A stretch of 64,000 bases of DNA from Kingdonia uniflora. Lineage: Eukaryota; Streptophyta; Magnoliopsida; Ranunculales; Circaeasteraceae. This document shows, one piece after another, positions 12,997 through 23,690 of this stretch. Below the pieces are notes generated by a model. The model was not told where the DNA came from, did no database searches, and saw only the letters and a program-made list of their open reading frames with translations. The stretch lies in assembly GCA_014058105.1 (NCBI GenBank), contig JACGCM010000376.1:806001-870000 (forward strand), written 5' to 3'. Position numbers and translations under genes: made by a program. How positions within the stretch are numbered: position 1 is the first letter of the stretch; each line of letters starts with the position of its first letter.

Positions 12997-15340
12997 TCGC
13001 GTAGGCTGTAAAAAGCAAAATAAGTACTGGGAGAAACAGACTCAATAGTTTAAAGCGGAAAAAAAAAAACAGATAATGCACACCAAGGACCCAACAACAT
13101 AGATTGCCGATTTTTTCCTTCTGAAATCTTCTTCTAAGTGTAGAACAGCAAGAAAGCAAGACCAAAGAAATGTAAAAACTCCTTTGAGATGACCTATAAC
13201 CTGGAATTCCTTTGATTAATAACATTTTAAAGGAAAAATCAAAGGCTACACCAAGCTTTCGGTGTGATCCCACTCTTAAGACTAAACCTCAGATGTTTGC
13301 AACGGATTTTATGACACTCTCTGCCTAGTCAAATATATCATATGCTCCTGCGGCAATTTGTCTCCAGCACTTTCTAAATGCCTCAATTTCCCATTTTCTA
13401 CACCAACTCATTTTCTATCTTCATAAAATGTCGTGAAAGAAATTGACTCAATTGGGTCACGATTTTATTGTTAAAAGGATGCGAACACTCAAGTTTTCAT
13501 TAACAATGGAAGTTGAGCTTGAAGCTAGATGAAGAAAATTTACTTTTTTGTGACTTTCTGGAATCTCTATTAATCTTTTGTCTCAAACACATCCACACTC
13601 ACGTAAAAAGGTATCACGAATCAAGATTCATTAATCTTTTCTCTCTTTTTTTGTGAAAGTTAAGTGCAAAAATACATTAAGAAAGAATGGAATACAGGGT
13701 AGGAGATGTTTGGAAATTAAATCTCACTAGAAGCTTATTTTAAAGGAATAGGTTCAGGAGATGTTTGGAAAGGAGAGAGTTATGATATCTAGAATAGAGA
13801 TCCCAAGAGACAAATAGTCACCTAAGAAATCTATTCGGGGAGGTTTTCTTCGAAAACAACTCAAATTAAGAACGTCTGAAGCTGCCCATGAATATGTACT
13901 CAATTTAATACTGGACTCGTATGGGCCTGTACAGTTGATCTTTGAAGTAGTCCGATATCAGGAGTCTCATACCAGTCTGCATACCAACTTGTACATCTAG
14001 TTCTTCAATAAGTCCGATAGGAGGGAGTCCCATACAGGCCTCCAGACCAACTTGTCAATCTACTTCTTGAAGAATTCCAGTAGGAGAGAATCTCATATAA
14101 CCCTTCATACAGTTCTGCACAGCTACTTTTGAAGCAGTCCTGTATGGGGAGTCTCATGCCGACCTTCATACAGGCCTGCACAGATACTTTTTGAAGCAGA
14201 CTGCTATTGAGAGTCTCATACCGACCTCGTACAGATACTTCATCTACAAATTTACTTTATGCATGTTGTGTATAAGAACATTAACTCCCACTCTAAATTG
14301 TATTCTCGAACCTAGCTTGTCAATGTATTTTTAACAAGCTTCGTAATTATTACTAAGTTATTCCCTACCAGGAACTTCACCCCATCCTCTTTTAGAAAAA
14401 AAAAAAAACAACCCCAAAATAGTAAATAGATACAAATTGGGTAATTTTGGAAAGTTCACCTCTGCATGAAAAAAGGGAAGATGGGATCTACAAATAAATA
14501 TCTCAAGTAAATCTATGAAATTAAGCAAGAAACGAAGAAAACGAAATAAATAGGGGGAGAAAGACAGACAAATTATCTATCGTGCGTCCTCTAGTTTCTC
14601 CATTAAACACCCCTATTTTGAAATCTTTAGAGAGGTCGAAACACAAACATCTTGGACTTGTCCACACCCAATATCTTTAAGATATATATCATTTATTTAA
14701 TTACTTTCAATAACAACACATAAATGACGGAAGATCATGATTTGATCCTTCTTTGAAACAGAAAAAAGAAGTTCCGAGCATTGATATTGGATGTGGGCAG
14801 TTCTTCTCCAAGATCAATATTTCAGCATGTCCATGCATAAAGAATAATAAATAATCAGCCACATAATTTTACTAAATTAACCAATGCGCTCATTATATTC
14901 TTAGTAGACCATCTTCACATCGCCATTAAATAGTTGGTGTATTAAGCTAAGGAATATTATTAGCTATTAAAATAGGTAAATTAAAACATTCGCTCACAAC
15001 TAATGAATAATACTTACAAAGATTTCCCTGAGAAAATGAGATCAGAATTGGGGTTGAGCGATGAGAACTCTAACTGAACCAAGACGATAACAAACAGGCA
15101 CGCGGTAGGTGAAGTTAGGATTTTGAGATTGACACTTTCTAAAGAGATTATTAGGTTAGAACCATAATGAGCCCCTCAAGAGGATTTGAGAATTTTTTTA
15201 TGGTTGTGTTATTTATATAGACGAGTGAATGTGCGTGCTTTGCACGCGTTAACGAATAAGTTAATAATAATGCTTGCCTTTACTCATTCATGGTTGCAGC
15301 ACCGCGTGGCATTCCAAGATTCAAGACTCGCCAGGACATT
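12997..15340. other. Intergenic region upstream of F-box gene
   Basis: This includes the F-box 5' flank, a 63-bp tandem repeat (listed separately), A-rich runs near 14397 and a TA-rich zone at 14690-15000. Around 15010-15180 the minus strand looks like a 5' leader ending at a possible splice donor (ctttgtaagt), which might be an upstream non-coding exon of the F-box gene. That is speculative. Confidence 0.4.
13919..14240. repeat. Degenerate tandem repeat, unit about 62-63 bp
   Basis: About five units are marked by the motif gagtctcat (with variants) at 13962, 14025, 14088, 14149 and 14211, giving spacings of 63, 63, 61 and 62. Other shared parts of the unit are cttgaag and catacag. The units differ at many sites, so the array is old. 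It is non-coding in all frames. Confidence 0.85.
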
Positions 15341-15349
15341 CAATATATG

Positions 15350-15484
15350 ATTAGGCTTTTGGCCCAGTGGCGGTTGTGACCCTCCACCAAGAGATGAGTC
15401 GTGGGTTCGAAATCCCATCCCATGGGGTTGAAAACTCAGAGTGACGGATCCTTGTAAAAAACCAGCTTGCCTGGCAAAAAAAAT
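15350..15484 (+). mobile_element. tRNA-derived SINE (family A, copy 1)
   Basis: RNA polymerase III promoter boxes are visible: A-box-like ggcccagtggcggttg at 15361-15376 and B box ggttcgaaatcc at 15404-15415. The element ends in an A-run at about 15477-15484. The same family occurs inverted at 26830-26970, with shared blocks such as ggttgtgaccctcc and ccaccaagaga. Target-site duplications are not clear for this copy. Confidence 0.75.
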
Positions 15485-15980
15485 CTGGACTATCTTATAG
15501 GCTTATTATGTTATTATTATGATCTCTTGCAAAAGATTATCTTTAGTTCTGATTTTCTTCAGAAATTGGGAATACAGATTGTGTTTATTCAATATGAGAT
15601 AAAAAGATCAAGATAGCCGTCCCTTTGGTTAACCAAGGTAATTGTAACTTTGAGCTAACACCAAGTCACAAATGCAGTTTTTTTTTTAAAATTATCTTTA
15701 TCTGATTTTATCTTAATTCTATATTAATTTTATGTTATGATTATGAATATCTATGACATGATTGACTACATTATAATTACCAATTTTTATTAAATATTCT
15801 TACCAAATTAAAAATCAAAATAAAAGGAAATATAATCAAATCTTTTGAATCACATCTATCAAATTAGCAAAATAAGTGGATGAGTTTAAACAATCCTAAT
15901 TTTTTCCCTTTAAATACACATAAACCATTTTTCTCAGTCAATCTGAATTGCTCTCTTTCTATGTCAGGTTCTGGATAACT

Positions 15981-15981
<1 letters not shown>

Positions 15982-16013
<32 letters not shown>
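15982..16013 (+). repeat. Poly-C tract, 32 bp
   Basis: An uninterrupted run of 32 C residues. Flanking sequence is partly duplicated on the two sides (ggataact and tctgaattgctct), suggesting slippage or a local duplication. The length may be affected by sequencing. Confidence 0.9.
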
Positions 16014-16198
16014 TTTATCTTTTTTTGATGTGGATAACTCCCCCTCTATCTGAATTGCTCTATATCTTTATTTTGTTGCTAGTGTTGCCTCCTACTCCAT
16101 TAATAGCATTAAGTGAAGCAATTGAAGCAAGAATCTACACATAATTAGTCATTTTCCAAAAGCCATGACAATTACCTCCAAACCTCCAATTTGAATAA

Positions 16199-16470
16199 CT
16201 AAACACTATTGTGTACATGGCCATATGATATCACGTTATTCATAATCGGCTGAGATAGAATTTCCCCACTGTTATCAACAGGTAACACGCTTATTGAATG
16301 ATAATGATCTAAGACTCCTTCACACCATGCATTCATTACCCTAAAATCAATGTGTTCACTTGGGTATTCAAAATATGTTGAAAGGGACCCTTCAGTACAC
16401 AAATAGTATTTTTTCTTCCTACAAACTAAGTCAAGATATGGAATATCTTTGATTTCCTCATTTGCAAATC
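16199..16470 (-). pseudogene. Unrecognised coding-like fragment
   Basis: The minus strand is open for about 90 codons, ending at a stop at 16199, and has a balanced amino-acid composition (for example EYPSEHIDFRVMNAWCEGVL), unlike random AT-rich sequence. No start methionine in good context, no complete gene and no family could be recognised. It may be one exon of a larger gene or a captured fragment. Coding-like pieces at 17.1-17.8 kb on the same strand could belong to the same former gene, lying 5' of it. Confidence 0.35.
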
Positions 16471-16834
16471 AAAAGAAATCAGTATATTACCCATGCCTAG
16501 CCCATTACCAATGCAACATTCTGCTCACGTTTTGCAGCACTCAATGTACGTCATTATTAGAAATGCTAGGAAAGTCTCTCAGGAAAACCATTCTCCATGA
16601 ATTTGTCCCTAAAGTGTAAACCAGAATTCATAACATTATCCTATTTAGTGTGAGGAATGTACCCGAAACCTTGGCATTGTTCTCCTAACGACTTTTGGAT
16701 GGTGGTGTGTTAGTTTAGCATATGTTCTTCAGTACTGGGATCTCACAAAAATAGATTTTTGCTAGCTTTTCATTAATGGATAGACATAATATGCTATTGC
16801 ACGAACCACATACATCAACTTAGGTTACCTCTTT

Positions 16835-17054
16835 GGTGTTGGGCTAGTGGTTTGGGGACCACCTCTTGAAGAGTGTAGAGAGAGGACACGAGTTCGAAAC
16901 CTAACACCGGGGGGTCATCTGCCAAGATTCATCTTGACTTAAAATGGAGCGTGCGGCTTGTGGAGGTACCGTGGCGAGCCCCGGGAGACTAGTTAGGAGA
17001 ATGATGAAAAATGATGAACCCGACGAACTCCCGGATTCCAAAAAAAAAAAAAAA
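16835..17054 (+). mobile_element. tRNA-derived SINE (family B)
   Basis: A second, different SINE. The A-box-like gggctagtggtttgggg lies near 16850 and the B box gagttcgaaacc at 16890-16901. The body is GC-richer than its surroundings, and the element ends in a 15-base A-run (17040-17054). The total is about 220 bp. The 5' limit is estimated from the A box position; target-site duplications are not certain. Confidence 0.75.
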
Positions 17055-17074
17055 GTAAAACTAAGAAGATCACT

Positions 17075-17835
17075 TCATGCAATCTTATTGTTATTTTCAT
17101 TTGCATGAACTGATTGCGCCTTAATGAAATGGGGACTAGTAATTGAGGTGTACGAGAGTTTGCAAACGTACCTACAATGCCATATGGTGTTACAGGCCCA
17201 GTTGTTGGTTGGTGAAGCACTATGGACTGATGCGACCTCAAAATCGTCTTCATGTAGGACCAGTAAACTCAGTGTCACATCATCATAATCCTCATCCGAC
17301 TTTGTCAACTCCTCATTCACTGATCTTTCCATTTCGTCATGATTTTTTTTTGTATGCTTCGCCAGTAACAACGTATCCATTTTGTAATTTCTCATGGGCA
17401 TCATACCAAGCAATTTTTCATGCCATTCTTAAAACACCAGCATGTTCTACATGTCATACTGAATAAAGAAGAACATCGAGCTGACCTGGAGATCTGCGGC
17501 TGCAAGGAAAACAGAAACTATTTTGTATAAGTGTTTTAATCTTCCCGGGTAAAAAAATTAAACATCAAGCAAGTAATATAATTATATATTTAATAGGAGA
17601 TTGAAACACACTACAATGGACATCCGTGAGACTAAAAGTTCTTCCTGTGCTTGCTAATAGCTTACATATACTTCAATCCAAATTTAATGTTTTTGACCGA
17701 ACTCTACTAGGAAATAAGTACATGGAAGAAAATAATTACCTGCAGGATGAGAAATCTTTGGTATTGCTTCCTCTTTTTGGTGAATCTGGCGATTCTAGAA
17801 ATGGAGCCCATGTTCCTATACAACAAAACCAATAA
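17075..17835 (-). pseudogene. Coding-like minus-strand pieces, product unknown
   Basis: Three stretches look like former exons. An acidic segment (17230-17413) reads MERSVNEELTKSDEDYDDV. A short piece around 17460-17500 follows a possible acceptor. An exon-like piece at about 17737-17818 lies between an acceptor (ttgtatag) and a donor (caggtaatt) and reads TWAPFLESPDSPKRG. The frames do not join into one clear protein. This may be a decayed multi-exon gene, possibly together with 16199-16470. I do not recognise the family. Confidence 0.25.
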
Positions 17836-18290
17836 TTAAACGTTGATCCTTGTTACCCAATATGAATTTGTAGATGCAGTGGGCATATTCCTGGTCATTA
17901 CCAAAACCACTCTAAAGTTGTGCTCTCATGAGCAACAAATATAGTATTAAATATAAATATGTAAGTTTAACATCATCAACCCTCAAGCTTGAGGTAATAC
18001 ACCCATTTCTTGATCAGTTCTAGATCCTATTAATCGGTCACTTATTCCCCCATATTTCCAATCAAGTTCACCTTTGTATCTATTTTCATATTTTCAAGAG
18101 GCGCTCACCTCCTTTTGTTAAACGTTGCTCGCCAATATCTTCAATTCGAAATATGGTTCATTATAACTGTTTATATATATATATTTGTATATTTTTATAA
18201 AGTATGTTTATATTTTTGTGTTCAGGAGGCTTCTACAGTAATAAAAAAAATTGAAGAAGGAAATTAGGGTTAGGCAAACCCCCACCAGAT
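17836..18290. other. Intergenic, no feature seen
   Basis: AT-rich sequence with a (TA)n run near 18170-18185. No coding frame, repeat pair or RNA gene is evident. Confidence 0.6.
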
Positions 18291-18299
18291 TTTATTTCA

Positions 18300-21200
18300 A
18301 ATGTACGAAGTTACATTCTAGGGTACAATTTACTACTTGCATCAACCATACATAAATTTACAAATTCTAAACGAAAACTACTAGGAAAAATAAGGAAATT
18401 TTCAGAGATGTCAAGAGAAGAGGTAATGAAGTCTGCCATTTTGTTTCCTTCTCTCTGTTTGTAAATTGTATCTTGATCCTGCATGTTACTCAAAATTCTC
18501 TTGGCCCTTCTTAAATCAGTCAGACTTGCTCAAGGTGCTTCACACTCCATCTTCATTACTTGAACAACATAAGAGCAATCTGAGACAAATACCATAGTCG
18601 GTAACTTTTTTACTGAAAGCAACAATAGGAAAACCATTTGGGAGTCTAAATATTCCTCCACATGCTCTTCTATCATTTCTAACACATCCACCCACATTTA
18701 AAATGATTTGATGCTTCCCCTCCTGCATCCATTTAATCCATTTTATGCTTGTGGGATGCTTTATGAATGGATTTAGTCCCCAATTTCTCAGAATTATGGT
18801 GGATTCTGGCTTTTGATAAAACTTAAACTGTGATATGCAGCACCTGAAGGAAGTCTCAAAAATAACTCTTCTGAAAATTACCTCAGCTGGGGTAGTAATG
18901 TTCTGAAAATGTCTTGAGTTTCTTTCCTTCCAAATGTGGTAAACACAGGCACAGAAAGCAACCTTTCAGACTTTACCTCTATCTAGGTCTATTGAAGCCT
19001 TTCTGATCAGCCAATTAAATTCAAAGTCCCAACCATCAATTTGTTTAGAGAATCCCAGTTTAGTCAGAACACTAGACCATAAACTTTTACTGTAGGGGTA
19101 TTGAAAGAATAGGTGATCTCTATTCTCTTCAAGAGCATCACAAAGAGAGCAGTATGCATTTTCTAGTTTACCAATCTTCACCAAGAACTCTCTAGTTTTC
19201 AGTCAATCTCTCATTGCAAGCCAAGTGATGAAAGAATGTTTGGGGATAGCATCAATGTCCCAAATAATCTTATGCCAGCTGATAAGAGGTTTCTCTATTC
19301 TGATGGCTCTCCAAACTGATTTAGTTGAGAACTTCCCATTTGTATTAAAGGTCCACACCATTATGTCCTTTTCACCATCTTGAGGTTTATAAGTAGCTTG
19401 GATTTCTTGCCATATACTGCTAAGGATCTGTGTCTAGCTGTTAGGATAATCCAGTTGTCATTTTGAATGATATCTTTAACCTTGGCTGATCTTGGTATCC
19501 CTGAAAGTATAATATTAGCTGCTCCATATCTACTTGCATGAATCCCTTTCTTCAACCAAGGATCAGTCCAAAAAGCAGTGTTCTTTCCATCCCCAACTAT
19601 ATGAATGCAGTACTTTGTAGCAACTTCTCTCTTTTTCAACATAGACCTCCACCCCCCATAAGCAATCCACTGGAGTAGCCACTGTCCAAAACGATTCTTC
19701 CCCCAGATATCTATTTTTAACCCACTTGATCCAAAGATTTGATTTTCCTGAAACTAAATTCCAGATTGCTCTCATAATCAATGCATCATTAAAATCTTTG
19801 AGTCTTTTATGCCAAGACCTCCCTCATTCTTATGAACACAAATATCAACCTAAGCAACACTTGCAACTGCCTTCTTTTGATATACTCCAGCCTAAAGAAA
19901 ATCTCTAAAGAGACTCTCAATCTTGTTAAGGACACTTTTAGTAAACCCAAAGCACCCTGCCCAATACACAGTAAAACTTTGGAGAACACTCTTGATGAGT
20001 TCAAGTTTTCCCCCATAAGAGAGCATTCTATTTTTCCAATTGGTGATCCTTTTTGTGATCTTTGTTATGAGTGGCCCACACTCTTTATCTGATAATTTTG
20101 TTGCCAAGAGGGGGAGCCCCAAGTATTTGACTGGGAGAGACTCTCTTTCAAACAGTAAGACATCAATAAATATCCTTACTAAGATCTTCTGAAGTAGGGC
20201 CTGAGAAAAACACTATGCTTTTAGAAGGATTAATCTTTAATCCAGCCATGCTTTCAAACTTTACTAGAGCCTCCTTAGTGGTGATTGCAGAATTCACTGT
20301 AGCTTTCAAACATAACAACAGATCATCAGCAAATAAAATATGTGAGATATTTGAGCTCTTGCAATTGGGGAACAACTGTAATCTTCCATCCCTAGATAAC
20401 AACAGATCTTCTAAAGTAGTGAGGATATACATTGGGGTGCCTTGAATTCTGATTTCCCAAGCATTTTTCACAACCTCCATAAATCCAGGGTGTAAAGTCC
20501 ATGAATAAGTGAACCTGAAAGGGGCTTTAGCCTTAGGATCTTGAATAAGGATATGAATTGGAACATGATCAGAGATACCAATAGGTAAAAAATTTGCTTC
20601 TGAGACAGGAAAAGAACTAAGCCATTCCTCATTTATTACAGCCCTATCCAATTTTGAAAAGATTCTGTCAGGATGAACTTGGTAGCTAGTCCAAGTGAAT
20701 ACATTACCTTTCCATTTCATATCAGTGAGATGAAGGTCAGTCAATAAGAGTTCTCCTCAAAGGCAGCATCTCATTTTCTCCAAGAGGCTCCCCTCCTCTT
20801 TTCTCAGAATTGTAGACAATGGAGTTAAAATCCCCAGAAATAAACCAAAGCAGTGTATTAGTATTGTTAATATCTTGTAAGTAGTTCCGTAGATCTGATC
20901 TGTCCCTAGCAGCATTAGATGCATATATGCAGGAGAATAAGAATTCCGTAGATTTGATCTGTCCCTAGCAGCATTAGATGCATATATTCAGGAGAATAAG
21001 AATTCTTTCTTTGTGCTTAAAATGACTACTCATATACTTATAACTTGAGCTGTTCTTGACACAAAAAATACCTTCAGGTCACCCTTTTTCCACATTAACA
21101 GAATTCTGCCATTCGGGGTCATTTCATAATTTGCAAGTCTCTCCCAATCAGCAGCAATACTCCTATGTACATTGTCAATATTACTCTCTTTAATTTTATT

Positions 21201-21440
21201 CTCAACAAGCCCCACCAAAGAGTAATTATGAACCTTTATACTGTTTCTACCTTCCCTTTGCATCTGAGATCTATTTAATCCTCTCACATTCCAAACAAGG
21301 ATTTTTGTAACTTTTTCTTTCTTTTCTGTTGATTTCTGCATTTTCTTATCTACCTTTCTTTGATGTTTAGTTTGCCCATTTCCCATTTTTCCCATAAGCA
21401 ACCTCTGCTTCCCCTTGTTTTGATTACTGATAAAGAGACA
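18300..21440 (-). mobile_element. Degenerate L1-type LINE retrotransposon
   Basis: Read 5' to 3' on the minus strand the order is: basic linker and endonuclease N-terminus with ILVWNVRGLN (about 21270); endonuclease C-terminus with the GISDHVP motif (about 20560); reverse-transcriptase palm with intact HILFADDLLL (about 20320); RT thumb (19892-20122); zf-RVT zinc-binding region (18966-19184); and RNase H (about 18311-18740, ending near MADFITSSLD). Stops and frameshifts break it into short frames. The RT finger region is missing: the endonuclease passes directly into the RT palm near 20440. A 59-bp tandem duplication sits at 20885-21002. A related RNase H copy lies at 32432-32949. Confidence 0.9.
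20885..21002. repeat. Tandem duplication, 59 bp x 2, inside the LINE
   Basis: The unit beginning ttccgtagatctgatctg at 20885-20943 is repeated at 20944-21002 with two or three substitutions. It lies in the endonuclease-coding part and contributes to the loss of the frame. Confidence 0.92.
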
Positions 21441-21856
21441 TACATACATACATATAACATGAAAGAAAACTGGATCTTTATCGTGGCAACAATATTAAAG
21501 AAGACTGTTTCTACTGATCATACCTTTGGCAAGACCAAGACTTCATTCGCGCCATCCAGCTTTATCTCTGCAAAACAAAAATTCTCATCAAATAAAAGAA
21601 AGAGCTAATTTTAGGAGAGTCTTTGTTACCCAAACAGTTTCAGTTGTAATAACTAATAATTATGACTTTTTCTTTCTCCCTCAATTCTTCAAAATCTAAA
21701 AGTAGTGTTTATGGCGCAAACAATAAAACCATAATTTGTTTGTGCCTCTCTTCAAACCCTAATTCTCATTTCAAAAAATAATTAGTGTTGTCATAAGATG
21801 TACTTAAGGTTTTCAGGCCTAAAAATATATAATCTGGTAGTCCCCGGGGTCTAGTT

Positions 21857-22807
21857 ATGGAATCCGGACACGCCGATGAATGTGCTAAGCTTTTGAATGA
21901 CAATATGGTCGGGAACAAGTCGTGCTCGCAGTTGTCTTGTTTGGGTTCCTCGTTTGACAATACTGGGAAACTGAACGAGGAATGTGTGAAAGATGTTGTT
22001 CTAACAGAGATATATCCAAAGTCAGAATCATATGATCTTAATGATTCTCCGGGGTCAATGTCTCCGCCGTACCCTGAGTCAAGTTTGCATAGTGAGTCGT
22101 TGTCAGAGTCGCTTCCAAAAGTTATGGACTGTCCGGAAAGTGCTTATAGGATCCCGTCTCATGTGTTTGCGAAAAGCGGTGGGACTCCAATGGAATGGAG
22201 TGTGGCTTCTAATGAGTCGTTGTTTAGTATTAACTGTGGGAATGGTAGTTTTTCGAGGAAGTCCGGGGAGTTTTTTCCTAGGAATAGTGATTGTCAAGAT
22301 ATGGTGGAGTTTTTTCCTAGGAATAGTGATTGTCAAGATATGGTTTTCTCGTATAATCCTCAATCTCCAACGACTGCGTTAGTAAGCAGTGATGGGAAGA
22401 GTTTGAAATATGGAGACGGGTTATGCGTCACTGAAGCCGCAGCGGAAACAATGAAGGAAGTTATAAAGGTGTCTGTTGAAAGTGAAATGAGACCTTTTGT
22501 GGATAAAAATTTCCCTCGTTCACCCAGTGCCTCTGGGAGCCCAGCCAGTATCCATTCTTTCAATTTTCCAATGTAAGTTTTTCTTTTCCTTTTTTATTTT
22601 TCGTACGTACTGGGTTACGGTTTCTTATCATCTGCCCAATATATGCTTCATTGCAATTGCAGATTGATAGTGGAAGGAGGAAGAGACATTGTCAAGGACG
22701 CCGAGCTAATGCCACAGCGTACGAAGAAGAAATATACGTTTAAAGTGCCCCGAAGAGTGTGTGGCATCAAGTTGTTTTCTTGCTTTTCTTGCAGGCTTCC
22801 GTTTTAA
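21857..22807 (+). CDS. Serine-rich plant protein with C-terminal Cys motif
   Basis: Two exons, 21857-22572 and 22663-22807, with a GT-AG intron of 90 bp. The codon split by the intron (AT|A) gives Ile in FPIL, and the protein is 286 aa. It is Ser/Pro/Asn-rich and acidic with no transmembrane segment. It carries blocks typical of an uncharacterised plant-specific family: TPMEWSVASNESLFSI in the middle, SGSPASIHSFNFPI at the splice point, and a basic C-terminus ending in LFSCFSC. A 13-residue block, EFFPRNSDCQDMV, is repeated in tandem (DNA period 39 bp, about 22268-22345). The function is unknown. The start is the first ATG. Leader sequence from about 21600 is pyrimidine-rich. Confidence 0.85.
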
Positions 22808-23260
22808 TGAAAAAAGTGAAGTCCAGCCAATATTTACTTCCACCCGATGTTTGTATAAGCTCGTCGCATCATCACTAGTCATTTCAAAGGGCAAAACAAT
22901 GCCCGGTCTGCTTAATTGCAAGCGATTTTGATTCTCCATACAAGGATAAAGAAATAAACACACGATATATAACATGGAAAGAAAATGTAAATGGTTACAG
23001 TTTATTGTTAACTAAACCATAATTGTATCCTATCTATAATAACCATTGTTCTAATCTATAGTAACCATTGTTCTTACTTTCTGTTTCGAATGCTTGCATT
23101 GTGTTGTAAGAGTACGCTACAGTTGTTTTTGAATCATAGCTTGATAATCATAGATAACATGTTCATTATTACATACCTAAATCATACAACCAAATATACA
23201 GAGAGCATCAGTAAGCCGTCCAGGCATGTTATTATAGTTATACACCAAAGTAGACTGTAC
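22808..23260. other. 3' flank of the serine-rich gene
   Basis: This probably contains the 3' UTR, with an aataaa-like signal near 22950. A short imperfect duplication of taaccattgttct occurs at 23040 and 23062. No coding frame is recognised. Confidence 0.5.
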
Positions 23261-23269
23261 TCAACCTTG

Positions 23270-23690
23270 GCAGGTCGATGTGCTAGAAAATTACAGTGTA
23301 TATTTTCAAACTCTTGCAATACTAGCCCTCCCCTCGGCATCGTCTGCACTTCCTACACTGATCCATGAAGCTCCTGCAAGAATACATTTATCATGTTTAG
23401 CAAGACAAATAAAAGCCATCCCCACCTTAAAAGTAGATGTAATTCAAGAAGCATCTGTCATTAAAAGTAGATCACTTCTATTATGAACACAATTAAAAAA
23501 AGTCTCTTCTGCTGTCTTGTTGCTATGTGTATGTAATCAATAGCAAATAGTTGAAGTGTTTTTCTCGAATACTAAAGTTAAAATTATTTACTTGTGTTCG
23601 AAGTTGAAATGGAGATGCAAACCAAACCTTTGAGGCCCACTCACACTGAAACAAAGAATGGTTGATGGTCTCTCGTAAAAAACCGCGTAT
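23270..23690 (-). mobile_element. LINE 3' fragment (zf-RVT plus RNase H)
   Basis: On the minus strand, 23690-23570 reads like the zf-RVT zinc-binding region (RETINHSLFQCEWASKVW). It is followed by an RNase H piece at about 23480-23290 with the first catalytic Asp in TDAS and the ADDAEGRA motif that carries a catalytic Glu. An in-frame TGA replaces a residue after TDAS, so the copy is dead. It abuts an oppositely oriented LINE piece at 23690. Confidence 0.7.

Noticed and set aside
12944..13273. 109-codon minus-strand frame upstream of the F-box gene
   Set aside because: It overlaps in another frame the short first exon that begins at 12996 and is better explained as leader sequence.
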